Source of the DNA: Comamonadaceae bacterium
GTDB taxonomy: Bacteria; Pseudomonadota; Gammaproteobacteria; Burkholderiales; Burkholderiaceae_C
Assembly: GCA_947476285.1 (NCBI GenBank)
Contig: CANJPU010000035.1
Location: forward strand, 1 to 50,827
DNA: 50,827 bases
Direction: 5' to 3'
In this document: piece by piece, positions 35,520 to 45,843 of the stretch
Layout: each line of letters begins with the position of its first letter
Position numbering within the stretch: the first letter of the stretch is position 1
Notes under the pieces: generated by a model
What the model was told of the DNA's origin: nothing
Seen by the model: only the letters and a program-made list of their open reading frames with translations
Database searches by the model: none
Translations under genes and position numbers: made by a program

Positions 35520-35945
35520 CTAATCGTGTCCCGATTTGAGGAATTGGAGGAAACCGGGGTCGGCGTAAGCCGAGGGTGGCAGGTCGTCGGTCAGCAAGGC
35601 AGCGTCGACCTCGGCCACTTCGTGTGCCCGACGGTCGTTTTCAACGATGTTGATCAGGAACAGGCCGGCGACCAGGGCAATCAAGGGCAAGGCAGAGGCA
35701 ATGCGGCTCCACAGGCTGAGATGCTCGTCCCCGAAGGTGAGGGTGGCAGCGCCACCAGAGCTGTTGACGCTGGGCGCTGTGCGAAGTTTGGTTTGCTTGC
35801 GCTGGGCAACGGCTTGAACCCGGGCGGCACGCAGGCGCTCGGTGACGCTGTAGGGCAACTCGACCATGCCAGCGCCCAGGCGGGCGCAGACCATCTGGCC
35901 GAAGCGATCTGCCATTTGTGCAGGAGTAGGTTGCAAATTCGTCAT
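35520..35945 (-). CDS. DUF3619 family membrane protein, possible sigma-factor partner
   Basis: A 141-residue protein with a cytoplasmic N-terminal half (QMADRFGQMVCARLGAGM, then VTERLRAARVQAVAQRK), one membrane helix (IASALPLIALVAGLFLINIV) and a short periplasmic tail. Its ATG overlaps the sigma-factor stop (ATGA). Single-pass proteins encoded directly after ECF sigma factors are often anti-sigma factors, so that role is plausible; DUF3619 itself is uncharacterised. Confidence 0.82.
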   Translation of the reverse strand: MTNLQPTPAQMADRFGQMVCARLGAGMVELPYSVTERLRAARVQAVAQRKQTKLRTAPSVNSSGGAATLTFGDEHLSLWSRIASALPLIALVAGLFLINIVENDRRAHEVAEVDAALLTDDLPPSAYADPGFLQFLKSGHD

Positions 35946-36508
35946 AGTTTTATTCCCTTTGCCTTCAGCGCCACACTGAGGGCCTGGACCGCTCGTGAGC
36001 AGTGCGTTTTCACACTGCCTTCTGAACAGCCCATAGCGGCCGCCGTCTCGGCTACATCCATTTCCTCCCAGTAACGCATCAGGAAGGCTTCGCGTTGACG
36101 AGCCGGCAATTGAAGGATTTCCTTTTCGATCTCACGCAAGATCTGGGCCCGCCGCAAGTTGTCTTCTGCGCTCTCAGCCTGTTGAGAGCCTTCGCCGGGC
36201 GAGAAAGTTTCCAGCAGATCGAAATCCCCGTCCTCGCTGCTGCTTTCGAAGTCGCTCATGTTCGAAAACAGGGCATTGCGGGTCTTTTGCCGGCGAAACC
36301 AGTCCAGGGTGCAGTTCGACAGGATGCGCTGAAACAGCATGGGCAACTCATCTGCCGGCTTGTCGCCATAGTGCTCGGCCAGTTTCATCATGCTGTCTTG
36401 CACGATGTCCAGCGCGGCTTCCTCGTCACGAACGTGGTAGATCGACCGCTTGAAGGCCCGTTTCTCCACGCTTTTGAGGAAATCTGAAAGTTCTCGTTCG
36501 GTAGCCAA
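35942..36508 (-). CDS. ECF-type RNA polymerase sigma factor
   Basis: A 188-residue sigma-70 family factor with regions 2 and 4 only. Region 2: IYHVRDEEAALDIVQDSMMK, then FQRILSNCTLDWFRRQKTRN, the -10 recognition helix. An acidic linker (DFESSSEDGDFDLLE) follows. Region 4: LPARQREAFLMRYWEEMDVA and AAAMGCSEGSVKTHCSRAVQ, the helix-turn-helix for the -35 element. It heads the operon with DUF3619, DUF3106 and RDD genes. The trigger is unknown; the envelope nature of the partners points to membrane stress or maintenance. Confidence 0.93.
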   Translation of the reverse strand: MATERELSDFLKSVEKRAFKRSIYHVRDEEAALDIVQDSMMKLAEHYGDKPADELPMLFQRILSNCTLDWFRRQKTRNALFSNMSDFESSSEDGDFDLLETFSPGEGSQQAESAEDNLRRAQILREIEKEILQLPARQREAFLMRYWEEMDVAETAAAMGCSEGSVKTHCSRAVQALSVALKAKGIKL

Positions 36509-36791
36509 AGAATCTAAGCCTGCGAGGCCTGCGTTTGTCTCTTTTGCGATGCGCCGGATGCTGTTTTTGGGACGGCTAGACGGAAATTATCGCATCGCGG
36601 CGGGGGCGCGCCCTTTCTTGGCCGTGTTGCAGTGCGATAATATGCCAGCAAGTCAAAAGGCAAACGAGCCCTGATCCGACAGCGCGATAGGCCTGTTCAT
36701 GGTTTTGGGTTCTAAGTCCCGACACAGCTTCACAAGAGCGTGCGAAGGGGCACCCTAGGTTTTTCGTTAGAGAAATTCGCAAAGGTTCATC
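36509..36791. other. Intergenic region between the sigma-factor gene and ilvB
   Basis: 283 bp carrying divergent promoters. A possible -10 GATAAT lies near 36,636 on the plus strand, but its -35 is poor. Short frames here are not rich in Leu, Val or Ile and no terminator hairpin with a T tract precedes ilvB, so there is no sign of an attenuator of the kind seen before leuA. Confidence 0.5.
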
Positions 36792-38573
36792 ATGGAAATC
36801 AGCAAAGCCGAAATCACTTCGGCGGCGGCCGCTTCGGCCACCACTTCATCTGTTCAAGAACTCCGCGGCGCGGAAATTCTCGTCAAGGCCCTGCAGGCCG
36901 AGAACGTCAAGTACGTCTGGGGTTACCCCGGCGGCGCCGTGCTGCACATCTACGACGCCTTCTACAAGCAAGACACCATCCAGCATGTGCTGGTGCGCCA
37001 TGAGCAGGCCGCCGTCCATGCCGCTGACGGCTATGCCCGCGCCACGGGTGACGTGGGCGTGGCCCTGGTCACCTCCGGTCCTGGCGTGACCAATGCCGTC
37101 ACCGGCATCGCCACGGCCTACATGGACAGCATTCCCATGGTCATCATCACCGGGCAGGTACCCACCCATGCCATCGGGCTGGATGCCTTCCAGGAATGCG
37201 ACACCGTTGGCATCACCCGACCGGTGGTCAAGCACAACTTCCTGGTCAAGGACGTGCGCGACCTGGCCCTGGTCATGAAAAAGGCCTTTCACATCGCACG
37301 TACTGGCCGGCCCGGCCCGGTGGTGGTGGACATTCCCAAGGACGTGTCCTTCAACAAGACGGCGTATGTGGGCCTGCCCGACAAAGTCGAGATGCGCTCC
37401 TACAACCCGGTGCGCAAAGGCCACGGCGGCCAGATCCGCAAGGCCCTGCAGTTGCTGATGGCGGCCAAGCGGCCTTACATCTACACCGGTGGCGGCGTCA
37501 TCCTGAGCAATGCGTCGGCCGAGTTGCGCACCCTGGTGGACATGCTGGGCTACCCCTGCACCAACACCTTGATGGGCCTGGGCGCCTACCCGGCCAGCGA
37601 CCGCAAATTCCTGGGCATGCTGGGCATGCACGGCACCATCGAGGCCAACAACGCCATGCAGAACTGCGACGTGCTGCTGGCGGTGGGCGCGCGCTTCGAT
37701 GACCGCGTGATTGGCAACCCAAAGCACTTCGCGCAGAACGAGCGCAAGATCATCCACATCGACATCGATCCCTCCAGTATTTCAAAGCGGGTTCGGGTTG
37801 ACATTCCCATCGTTGGCGATGTCAAGGACGTGCTCACCGAGTTGATCGCGATGATCCGCGAATCCGGCCTCAAACCCGACGCGCCAGCCCTGGGCGCCTG
37901 GTGGAACACCATCGAAGACTGGCGCAAACGCGATTGCCTCAAGTACGACCGAGGCAACGGCGACGTCACCAAGCCCCAGCACGTGGTGGAGACGCTGTGG
38001 AACATGACCAAAGACGCCGACGCCTACATCACCTCCGACGTCGGCCAGCACCAGATGTGGGCGGCCCAGTACTACCGTTTCGATCAGCCCAATCGCTGGA
38101 TCAACTCTGGTGGCCTGGGCACCATGGGCGTGGGCATTCCCTACGCGATGGGCATCAAGCTGGCCAAGCCAGAGAGCGAAGTTTTCTGCATCACGGGCGA
38201 GGGCTCGGTGCAGATGTGCATTCAAGAGCTCTCCACCTGCCTGCAATACAACACACCGATCAAGATCGTCGCGCTGAACAACCGCTACCTGGGCATGGTG
38301 CGTCAGTGGCAAGAGCTCGACTACGAGGGCCGCTACAGCCACAGCTACATGGACGCGCTGCCCAACTTCGTCAAGCTGGCAGAGGCCTACGGCCATGTGG
38401 GCATGCTGATCGAAAACCCGCGCGACGTCGAGCCAGCCCTGCGCGAGGCGCGCAAGCTCAAGGACCGCACGGTGTTCATGGACTTTCGAACCGATCCGAC
38501 CGAAAACGTCTTCCCGATGGTGCAGGCAGGCAAAGGCATCACCGAGATGCTGCTGGGGTCAGAAGACCTGTAA
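36792..38573 (+). CDS. ilvB: Acetolactate synthase large subunit, biosynthetic
   Basis: Thiamine-diphosphate enzyme that makes acetolactate and acetohydroxybutyrate, the first common step to valine, leucine and isoleucine. 593 residues. The catalytic Glu is in LVRHEQAAVHAADGYARATG (about residues 68-87); the FAD and quinone-like site lies around ITGQVPTHAIGLDAFQECD; the ThDP-binding motif runs from ITGEGSVQMCIQELSTCLQY to ALNNRYLGMVRQWQ. The N-terminal 20 residues are a variable Ala/Ser extension. It forms the holoenzyme with IlvH, encoded 121 bp downstream. Confidence 0.97.
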   Translation: MEISKAEITSAAAASATTSSVQELRGAEILVKALQAENVKYVWGYPGGAVLHIYDAFYKQDTIQHVLVRHEQAAVHAADGYARATGDVGVALVTSGPGVTNAVTGIATAYMDSIPMVIITGQVPTHAIGLDAFQECDTVGITRPVVKHNFLVKDVRDLALVMKKAFHIARTGRPGPVVVDIPKDVSFNKTAYVGLPDKVEMRSYNPVRKGHGGQIRKALQLLMAAKRPYIYTGGGVILSNASAELRTLVDMLGYPCTNTLMGLGAYPASDRKFLGMLGMHGTIEANNAMQNCDVLLAVGARFDDRVIGNPKHFAQNERKIIHIDIDPSSISKRVRVDIPIVGDVKDVLTELIAMIRESGLKPDAPALGAWWNTIEDWRKRDCLKYDRGNGDVTKPQHVVETLWNMTKDADAYITSDVGQHQMWAAQYYRFDQPNRWINSGGLGTMGVGIPYAMGIKLAKPESEVFCITGEGSVQMCIQELSTCLQYNTPIKIVALNNRYLGMVRQWQELDYEGRYSHSYMDALPNFVKLAEAYGHVGMLIENPRDVEPALREARKLKDRTVFMDFRTDPTENVFPMVQAGKGITEMLLGSEDL

Positions 38574-38694
38574 AACCAAACCATGCTGTCGTGCCGCGCC
38601 ACCTGCGGCACGGCAACCCTGAAGAATCTATTGGCTGCCAAGCCGTCTGGTTACCGCCGGGCGGGGAGGGCACCGAAAAGAGGAATCGCAAATC

Positions 38695-39186
38695 ATGAAA
38701 CACGTCATTGCTGTCTTGCTGGAAAACGAGCCCGGTGCTCTCTCTCGCGTTGTGGGCCTTTTCTCGGCCCGCGGCTACAACATCGAATCACTCACAGTAG
38801 CCCCCACCGAAGACCCTTCGCTCTCGCGCATGACCATCCAGACCACTGGCTCGGACGACGTGATCGAGCAGATCACCAAGCACCTGAACCGGCTGATCGA
38901 AGTCGTCAAGGTGGTTGACCTCACCGAAGGCGCCTACACCGAGCGCGAGCTGATGATGGTCAAGGTGCGCGCGGTCGGCAAGGAGCGCGAGGAGATGAAG
39001 CGCATGGCCGACATCTTCCGCGGCCGCATCATCGACGTCACCGAGAAGAGCTACACCATCGAGCTCACCGGCGACCAAAGTAAGAACGACGCCTTCCTGG
39101 AAGCCATAGACCGCAGTGCCATTCTGGAGACAGTGCGCACCGGTGCCAGCGGCATTGGCCGAGGCGAGCGCATTTTGCGCGTCTGA
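38695..39186 (+). CDS. ilvH: Acetolactate synthase small (regulatory) subunit
   Basis: Regulatory subunit that confers valine feedback inhibition. 163 residues, the usual length. The ACT domain begins MKHVIAVLLENEPGALSRVV and continues LFSARGYNIESLTVAPTEDP; the second domain covers LMMVKVRAVGKEREEMKRMA and ends SGIGRGERILRV. AAGAGGAA lies about 9 bases before the start. Confidence 0.97.
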   Translation: MKHVIAVLLENEPGALSRVVGLFSARGYNIESLTVAPTEDPSLSRMTIQTTGSDDVIEQITKHLNRLIEVVKVVDLTEGAYTERELMMVKVRAVGKEREEMKRMADIFRGRIIDVTEKSYTIELTGDQSKNDAFLEAIDRSAILETVRTGASGIGRGERILRV

Positions 39187-39204
39187 TGCAATGTTGGGCA
39201 GCGT

Positions 39205-39234
39205 TTGTTCCCTTGCGGCCGCCCAGCGGATAAT
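39205..39234 (+). promoter_or_regulatory. Candidate sigma-70 promoter for ilvC
   Basis: TTGTTC at 39205-39210 and GATAAT at 39229-39234 are separated by 18 bp, and lie 46 bp before the ilvC start. This would allow ilvC to be expressed independently of ilvBH. Confidence 0.5.
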
Positions 39235-39262
39235 TTCGCACCTCAATTTTTTTACCCACTGA

Positions 39263-40297
<1,035 letters not shown>

Positions 40298-40318
40298 TCC
40301 GCTCCACGCGCTCACGCA

Positions 40319-40345
40319 GGGCCGCCTTCGGGCGGCCTTTGTTTT
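40319..40345 (+). terminator. Rho-independent terminator after ilvC
   Basis: GGCCGCC (40320-40326), a TTCG tetraloop, GGCGGCC (40331-40337) and TTTGTTTT. A textbook intrinsic terminator, 22 bp after the ilvC stop. Confidence 0.93.
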
Positions 40346-40378
40346 CTGCCTGTTCTGTTTTCCTCTTACACTTCGCCC

Positions 40379-41200
40379 ATGCACGACGGTTCCGACTCCG
40401 ACTCCGACGCCAATGTCCCCGAGGGCGTCGTGGTGCGCAAGCGCCGCAAGGGCATCTACATTCTGCCCAACTTGTTCACGCTGGCGGCGCTGTTCGGCGG
40501 CTTCTATGCGATCGTCATGGCCATGAACGGCCGCTTCGATCAGGCAGCGGTGGGCGTCTTTTGCGCGATGGTGCTCGACAGTCTGGACGGTCGCGTCGCT
40601 CGCATGACCAACACCCAGAGCGCATTCGGCGAGCAGATGGATTCGCTGTCTGACATGGTGTCTTTCGGGGCGGCGCCCGCGCTCATTGCCTACGAGTGGG
40701 CGCTCAAGGACCTGGGCCGCTGGGGCTGGTTCGCCGCCTTTGTGTATTGCGCGTGTGCCGCGCTGCGGCTGGCACGTTTCAACGTGAACACCAGTGTGGT
40801 GGACAAACGTTACTTCCAAGGTTTGCCTTCGCCAGCGGCGGCGGCACTGGTCGCTGGCCTGATCTGGGTCATGAATGACCTGGGCTACAGGGGCAGTGAT
40901 CTGCAATGGGTCATGTTCGGCTTGGCGCTCTATGCGGGCCTGACCATGGTGACCAACGTGCCCTTCTATAGCTTCAAGGACGTTCACATGAAAAAGAGCG
41001 TGCCCTTCGTGGTAATCGTGATGATCGCCCTGGGCATAGCCGTCATCAATGTCCACCCTCCCATTGTGATGTTCGGCATGTTCGTGATCTATGGCCTGAG
41101 CGGCTACATCATCTACGCATGGCGCCGCGCCAAGGGTCAGCCCACCAGCGTCATCAGCACCTCCACCGAGGAGCCCGATGAGCGCGGCTTGCACAAGTGA
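40379..41200 (+). CDS. pssA: CDP-diacylglycerol--serine O-phosphatidyltransferase
   Basis: Membrane enzyme that makes phosphatidylserine, the precursor of phosphatidylethanolamine. 273 residues. The CDP-alcohol transferase motif DG-x2-AR-x8-G-x3-D-x3-D is present in DSLDGRVARMTNTQSAFGEQ and MDSLSDMVSFG. About eight membrane segments follow. The N-terminus is acidic and variable, then RKRRKGIYILPNLFTLAALF. It lies between ilvC and the leucine attenuator, an arrangement common in beta-proteobacteria. Confidence 0.95.
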   Translation: MHDGSDSDSDANVPEGVVVRKRRKGIYILPNLFTLAALFGGFYAIVMAMNGRFDQAAVGVFCAMVLDSLDGRVARMTNTQSAFGEQMDSLSDMVSFGAAPALIAYEWALKDLGRWGWFAAFVYCACAALRLARFNVNTSVVDKRYFQGLPSPAAAALVAGLIWVMNDLGYRGSDLQWVMFGLALYAGLTMVTNVPFYSFKDVHMKKSVPFVVIVMIALGIAVINVHPPIVMFGMFVIYGLSGYIIYAWRRAKGQPTSVISTSTEEPDERGLHK

Positions 41201-41215
41201 GAGTTGCGCCCGGTT

Positions 41216-41245
41216 TTACTGCCCGGCGTCAGCTTGTGCTACATT
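41216..41245 (+). promoter_or_regulatory. Candidate promoter of the leucine leader
   Basis: TTACTG (41216-41221) and TACATT (41240-41245) are 18 bp apart. Transcription would begin near 41,252, almost on the leader-peptide ATG at 41,253, so the leader peptide may be translated from a leaderless message. Confidence 0.45.
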
Positions 41246-41252
41246 GACGCCC

Positions 41253-41306
41253 ATGAACCGAATTTCGCTGGCCCTACTGCTATCCCCCGACGGGCGGAGA
41301 CGGTAG
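41253..41306 (+). CDS. leuL: leu operon leader peptide (attenuator peptide)
   Basis: A 17-residue frame reading MNRISLALLLSPDGRRR and a TAG stop. Four of residues 6-10 are leucine, using CTG, CTA, CTG, CTA; CTA is rare in this GC-rich sequence. The frame sits 140 bp before leuA and is followed 18 bp later by an intrinsic terminator. This is the classic layout of amino-acid attenuation: when charged tRNA-Leu is scarce the ribosome stalls on the Leu run and the terminator does not form. No clear ribosome site precedes it. The mechanism is inferred from layout. Confidence 0.75.
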   Translation: MNRISLALLLSPDGRRR

Positions 41307-41324
41307 CGCACGCGTTCACCTGAC

Positions 41325-41362
41325 AACGGCCCGTTTGCACCAGCAGCGGGCCGTTTTGTTTT
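41325..41362 (+). terminator. Attenuator terminator upstream of leuA
   Basis: AACGGCCCG (41325-41333) and CGGGCCGTT (41347-41355) form a perfect 9-bp stem followed by TTGTTTT. A competing stem is available: CCAGCAGC (41340-41347), mostly in the terminator loop, pairs perfectly with GCTGCTGG (41366-41373). GTTCACCTGA is repeated on both sides (41314-41323 and 41373-41382). Confidence 0.88.
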
Positions 41363-41394
41363 GGGGCTGCTGGTTCACCTGAAGTACTCGAGAG

Positions 41395-43095
41395 ATGACC
41401 ATGTTGAAAAATCCCGCTAGCAAATACCGACCCTTCGCACCGGTGCGCCTGACAGACCGCACCTGGCCCGATGCGGTGATCACCCGCCCCCCCACTTGGT
41501 GCAGCGTCGATCTGCGCGATGGCAACCAGGCCCTGATTGAGCCCATGGACATCGCGCGCAAGCTGCGCATGTTCAATGCCCTGGTGGCCATTGGGTTCAA
41601 GGAAATCGAAATCGGTTTTCCTTCGGCATCGCAGACCGAATACGACTTCGTGCGCAAGCTGATCGACGAAGACCTGGTTCCCGACGACGTCACCATCCAG
41701 GTGCTGACACAGGCGCGCGAGCCCCTCATTGTCCGCACCTTTGAATCGCTGCTGGGCGCCAAGCGGGTGATCGTGCACCTGTACAACGCCACCGCCCCGG
41801 TCATGCGCAAGGTGGTGCTGGGTCTTGATGAGGACGGCATCGTTGAGTTGGCAACCAGTCATGCCCGCCTGTTCTCGCAGTTGTCGGCGCGCCAGCCCAA
41901 CACGCACTGGACTTTCCAGTATTCACCCGAGATGTTCTCCGGCACTGAGTTGCCCTTCGCCAAACGCGTCGTCGACGCCGTCACCGATGTCTGGCAGCCC
42001 ACACAGGCGCGCAAGTGCATCATCAACCTGCCGTCCACTGTGGAGCATTCCACGCCCAACATCTTTGCCGACATGATCGAGTGGATGCACCGCCATGTGG
42101 CCAGGCGCGATTGCATGGTGTTATCAGTGCATCCGCACAACGACCGGGGCACCGGCACAGCCGCAGGCGAGTTTGCCGTGATGGCCGGCGCGGACCGGCT
42201 GGAGGGGTGCCTGTTCGGCAATGGCGAGCGCACTGGCAATCTCGACTTGGTCAATGTGGCGCTCAACCTGTATTCGCAAGGCGTGAACCCTGGCCTTGAT
42301 TTTTCCGATATAGACGAGATCCGCCGCACGGTGGAGCACTGCAATCAGTTGCCCGTGCATCCGCGCCACCCTTATGCGGGCGATCTGGTCTACACCTCAT
42401 TCTCGGGCTCGCACCAGGACGCCATCAAGAAGGCCCTGGATGCCCGCAAGGAAACTGATATCTGGGACATGCCCTACCTGCCGCTGGACCCCAAGGACCT
42501 GGGGCGCACGTATGAGGCCGTGATCCGTGTCAACAGCCAATCTGGCAAGGGCGGCATCTCGTATCTGCTGGAGAGCGAGTACGGCCTGGAGCTGCCGCGC
42601 AGGCTGCAGATCGAATTCAGCCAAGTGGTGCAGACAGTGATGGACGCCACCGGCAAGGAACTCACGGCGCACGACCTGTTTGATCTGTTCGAGCGCGAGT
42701 ATGGCCTGCATAGCATTCCCGCGCCGCAGCACCAGGTACTGGAGGAAACGCAGGGCGCGGACGGCAAACTCGCCAAGCTGCAGGCGCAGGTGCAAGTGTT
42801 TGATCGCAAACTGAGCATTCAGGGCTCGGGCAATGGGCCCATCGATGCTTTTGTTCAGGCGCTGGCTGCGGCCAGCGGCGAAAATATCCGCGTGCTCGAT
42901 TACCATGAGCACTCCATCGGCGCGGGCGCCAACGCCCAAGCAGTGGCCTACCTCGAACTGCGCATCGGCGAACGTACGCTGTTCGGTGTGGGCAAGGATT
43001 CCAACATCGTATCGGCATCGCTCAAGGCCATCGTCTCAGGCCTTCAGCGCGCCCAAGCAGGCACACGCAAGGAGATTTCATGGCAGACAAACTGA
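41395..43095 (+). CDS. leuA: 2-isopropylmalate synthase, long (type 2, actinobacterial-like) form
   Basis: Condenses acetyl-CoA with 2-ketoisovalerate, the committed step to leucine. 566 residues. The TIM-barrel start is [20 protein letters not shown]; metal-binding HxH appears in [40 protein letters not shown] is diagnostic. The C-terminal leucine-sensing domain has [18 protein letters not shown] and [18 protein letters not shown]. This is the long lineage typified by Corynebacterium and Mycobacterium. It is controlled by the attenuator just upstream, and its last 16 bases overlap a second, distantly related isopropylmalate synthase gene. ATG at 41395; an internal ATG at 41401 is also possible. 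Confidence 0.94.
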   Translation: MTMLKNPASKYRPFAPVRLTDRTWPDAVITRPPTWCSVDLRDGNQALIEPMDIARKLRMFNALVAIGFKEIEIGFPSASQTEYDFVRKLIDEDLVPDDVTIQVLTQAREPLIVRTFESLLGAKRVIVHLYNATAPVMRKVVLGLDEDGIVELATSHARLFSQLSARQPNTHWTFQYSPEMFSGTELPFAKRVVDAVTDVWQPTQARKCIINLPSTVEHSTPNIFADMIEWMHRHVARRDCMVLSVHPHNDRGTGTAAGEFAVMAGADRLEGCLFGNGERTGNLDLVNVALNLYSQGVNPGLDFSDIDEIRRTVEHCNQLPVHPRHPYAGDLVYTSFSGSHQDAIKKALDARKETDIWDMPYLPLDPKDLGRTYEAVIRVNSQSGKGGISYLLESEYGLELPRRLQIEFSQVVQTVMDATGKELTAHDLFDLFEREYGLHSIPAPQHQVLEETQGADGKLAKLQAQVQVFDRKLSIQGSGNGPIDAFVQALAAASGENIRVLDYHEHSIGAGANAQAVAYLELRIGERTLFGVGKDSNIVSASLKAIVSGLQRAQAGTRKEISWQTN

Positions 43096-44618
43096 TTATT
43101 TTCGACACCACGCTGCGCGACGGCGAGCAATCGCCCGGCGCCTCGATGACCAAGGACGAGAAACTGCGCATTGCGCGCCAGCTTGAACGCCTGAAGGTCG
43201 ACGTGATCGAAGCGGGCTTCGCGGCTAGCTCCAATGGTGACTTTGAATGCGTCAAGGCAATCGCCAACGCCATCAAGGACTGCACCATCGCTTCGCTGTG
43301 CCGCACCAACGACAAGGACATCGCCCGTGCCGCCGAGGCTCTGGCCGGCGCCGAGCGCGCCCGCATTCACACCTTCATCGCAACCTCGCCGCTGCACATG
43401 GAGAAAAAGCTGCGCATGACGCCCGATCAGGTGTTCGAGCAGTCCAAGCTGGCAGTGCGCTTTGCGCGCAATCTGTGCGGCGACGTCGAGTACTCCGCCG
43501 AGGACGGCTACCGCAGCGATGAGGACTTCCTCTGCCGCGTGATCGAGGCCGTCATCAACGAAGGCGCCACCACCATCAACGTACCCGACACCGTGGGCTA
43601 CGCCATCCCCGAGCTGTATGGCAATTTCATCAAGACCCTGCGCGAGCGCGTGCCCAACTCCGACAAGGCCGTCTGGTCGGTCCATTGCCACAACGACCTG
43701 GGCATGGCCGTGGCCAACTCGCTGGCCGGCGTCACCATCGGCGGGGCCCGTCAGATCGAATGCACCATCAACGGCCTGGGCGAGCGCGCTGGCAATTGCT
43801 CGCTGGAAGAAGTCGTGATGGCGCTCAAGACCCGCCGTGATTATTTCGGGCTGGACGTAGGCATCGACATCAAGCACATCGTTGCGGCCAGCCGCATGGT
43901 CAGCCAGACCACTGGCTTTGTGGTGCAGCCCAACAAGGCGGTGGTGGGCGCCAACGCCTTCGCCCATGCCAGCGGCATCCACCAGGATGGCGTGCTCAAG
44001 GCGCGCGACACCTACGAGATCATGCGTGCCGAAGACGTGGGCTGGAGCACCAACAAGATCGTGCTGGGCAAGCTCTCGGGCCGCAACGCCTTCAAGCAGC
44101 GCCTGTCGGACCTGGGTGTGCAGCTTGAAAGCGAAGCCGACGTCAACACCGCGTTCGCCCGCTTCAAGGAGCTGGCCGATCGCAAGAGCGACATTTTCGA
44201 CGAGGATATCCTGGCCCTGGTCAGCGACGAGAGCGTCACGCATGAGCACGAGCAGTACGGTTTCGTCTCACTGTCGCAACACAGTGAGACCGGCGAGCGC
44301 CCGCACGCGTCCATCGTGTTCACTGTCGCGGGCAAGGAAGTGCGCGCCCAGTCCGATGGCAACGGCCCGGTCGATGCGTCTCTCAAGGCCATCGAATCAC
44401 ACGTCAAGAGCGGGGCGGAGATGGTGCTGTACTCGGTCAATGCCATTAGTGGCTCGACCGAAAGCCAGGGCGAGGTCACCGTGCGCCTGCAAAACTCCGG
44501 CCGGGTGGTCAATGGCGTTGGGGCCGACCCGGACATCATCGTCGCGTCGGCCAAAGCCTATCTCAGCGCGTTGAACAAGCTGCAAAGCAAGGCCGATCGG
44601 GTTGCGGCCCAGGGTTAG
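43080..44618 (+). CDS. leuA: 2-isopropylmalate synthase, type 1 (E. coli-like) form
   Basis: A second synthase of 512 residues from the other LeuA lineage. It begins [20 protein letters not shown]; the metal and substrate residues are in [38 protein letters not shown] and [19 protein letters not shown]. The regulatory domain follows after [20 protein letters not shown] and includes [16 protein letters not shown], so it should also sense leucine. Citramalate synthases look similar, but the [12 protein letters not shown] region and length favour isopropylmalate synthase. AAGGAG lies 6 bases before the ATG, inside the end of the first synthase gene. Confidence 0.92.
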   Translation: MADKLIIFDTTLRDGEQSPGASMTKDEKLRIARQLERLKVDVIEAGFAASSNGDFECVKAIANAIKDCTIASLCRTNDKDIARAAEALAGAERARIHTFIATSPLHMEKKLRMTPDQVFEQSKLAVRFARNLCGDVEYSAEDGYRSDEDFLCRVIEAVINEGATTINVPDTVGYAIPELYGNFIKTLRERVPNSDKAVWSVHCHNDLGMAVANSLAGVTIGGARQIECTINGLGERAGNCSLEEVVMALKTRRDYFGLDVGIDIKHIVAASRMVSQTTGFVVQPNKAVVGANAFAHASGIHQDGVLKARDTYEIMRAEDVGWSTNKIVLGKLSGRNAFKQRLSDLGVQLESEADVNTAFARFKELADRKSDIFDEDILALVSDESVTHEHEQYGFVSLSQHSETGERPHASIVFTVAGKEVRAQSDGNGPVDASLKAIESHVKSGAEMVLYSVNAISGSTESQGEVTVRLQNSGRVVNGVGADPDIIVASAKAYLSALNKLQSKADRVAAQG

Positions 44619-44708
44619 CGCGGATATATTAGAGAACGAAAATAAACTAGGAGAATGCTTTACGTATAATCCAGACTTAAATCAAGAAAGCCGCATAAGT
44701 CATTGATC

Positions 44709-44737
44709 TTGCGTAACTTTTTTGTGTTGGTTATGAT
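44709..44737 (+). promoter_or_regulatory. Sigma-70 promoter for the PBP7-type gene
   Basis: TTGCGT at 44709-44714, a 17-bp spacer and TATGAT at 44732-44737 lie in an AT-rich stretch, 35 bp before the start codon. Good match to consensus with ideal spacing. Confidence 0.7.
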
Positions 44738-44772
44738 CAGACCGCGTTTGTTGTGAATACAGGAGTCCATTG

Positions 44773-45822
44773 ATGCAGAGAAAAGTCTTGACAGCGATCG
44801 GCCGGACATTCAAGCACACTGCTTCCTCGTTCGCAATTGCCGCGCTTGTCGTCGGGCTTTTTTCCAGCGCCGCACAAGCCGCCGTGTCCAAGGAGGCGGT
44901 TGCCAAGAAGAAGGCCGAGGTCGCAGCCAAGCGCGCCGGCCGCGCCCAGGCTGTCGCCAAGCGCAAGCCGGTGGTGCGCATCCAGCAAGTCGCAGCGCGT
45001 GCCTCCTACGGCCAGCTTGCCGGGCTGCACTCAGTGCATGACGGCCTTGATCTGAAATCCAGCGTTGCCCTGGTCATCGACCAGGACACCCGCGAGGTGC
45101 TCTTCAGCAAGAACGATTCAGCGGTTCTGCCCATCGCCTCCCTCACCAAGCTCATGACCGGCTTGCTCGTCAGCGAAGCCAAGCTGCCGATGGACGAGAT
45201 GATCACCATCACCCAGGACGATGTCGACACTGAAAAGGGCAGCAGCTCGCGCCTGCGGGTGGGCGCCACGCTGAGCCGCGGTGAGCTGCTTCATCTTGCG
45301 CTGATGTCCAGCGAAAACCGCGCTGCACATGCTTTAGGCCGCACCTATCCTGGCGGGCTGGACGCCTTCGTCGCGCTCATGAACGTCAAGGCCAAGCTGC
45401 TGGGCATGAAAGACACGCGCTATGTGGAGCCCACAGGGCTGTCCAAGAACAATCAGTCCAGCGCACATGACCTCGCCAATCTGGTCAGCATCGCCTACAA
45501 CGACCCACTGATGCGTGAGTTCAGTACCTCGCATGGCCATCAGGTTGCAGTTGGCAACCGCACCTTGCAGTACAACAACACCAATCGCCTGGTGAAGAAT
45601 CCGTTGTGGGAGATCGGCCTGCAAAAGACTGGCTACATCTCTGAGGCCGGTCAATGCCTTGTGATGCAGGCCAAAGTCGCTGGCCGCAAACTCATCATGG
45701 TCTTCCTGGATTCAGCCGGCAAGCTCAGCCGCATCGCCGATGCCGAGCGTGTGCGTCGCTGGATGGAAGCCAATCATTCCATTCCTTCGGTCAACACCGT
45801 CGTTCGGCAGATCAGCGGCTGA
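44773..45822 (+). CDS. pbpG: D-alanyl-D-alanine endopeptidase (PBP7 type, peptidase S11)
   Basis: Penicillin-binding serine peptidase that cuts peptidoglycan cross-links in the periplasm. 349 residues from the ATG at 44773 with AGGAG 7 bases upstream. A signal peptide (LVVGLFSSAAQA) is followed by a Lys/Arg/Ala-rich segment of about 45 residues before the catalytic domain. The active-site motifs are SLTK in LPIASLTKLMTG, SEN in LMSSENRAAHALGR and KTG in LQKTGYISEAG. It has its own promoter and converges with an IclR gene. Confidence 0.93.
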   Translation: MQRKVLTAIGRTFKHTASSFAIAALVVGLFSSAAQAAVSKEAVAKKKAEVAAKRAGRAQAVAKRKPVVRIQQVAARASYGQLAGLHSVHDGLDLKSSVALVIDQDTREVLFSKNDSAVLPIASLTKLMTGLLVSEAKLPMDEMITITQDDVDTEKGSSSRLRVGATLSRGELLHLALMSSENRAAHALGRTYPGGLDAFVALMNVKAKLLGMKDTRYVEPTGLSKNNQSSAHDLANLVSIAYNDPLMREFSTSHGHQVAVGNRTLQYNNTNRLVKNPLWEIGLQKTGYISEAGQCLVMQAKVAGRKLIMVFLDSAGKLSRIADAERVRRWMEANHSIPSVNTVVRQISG

Positions 45823-45843
45823 GCCCTAGCGGCCCAGTCCGGC

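Noticed and set aside
36509..36791. Attenuator upstream of ilvB
   Set aside because: Short frames there are not rich in branched-chain codons and no terminator precedes ilvB.
43044..44249. 401-codon minus-strand frame
   Set aside because: Antisense shadow of the second leuA gene; no recognisable motif.
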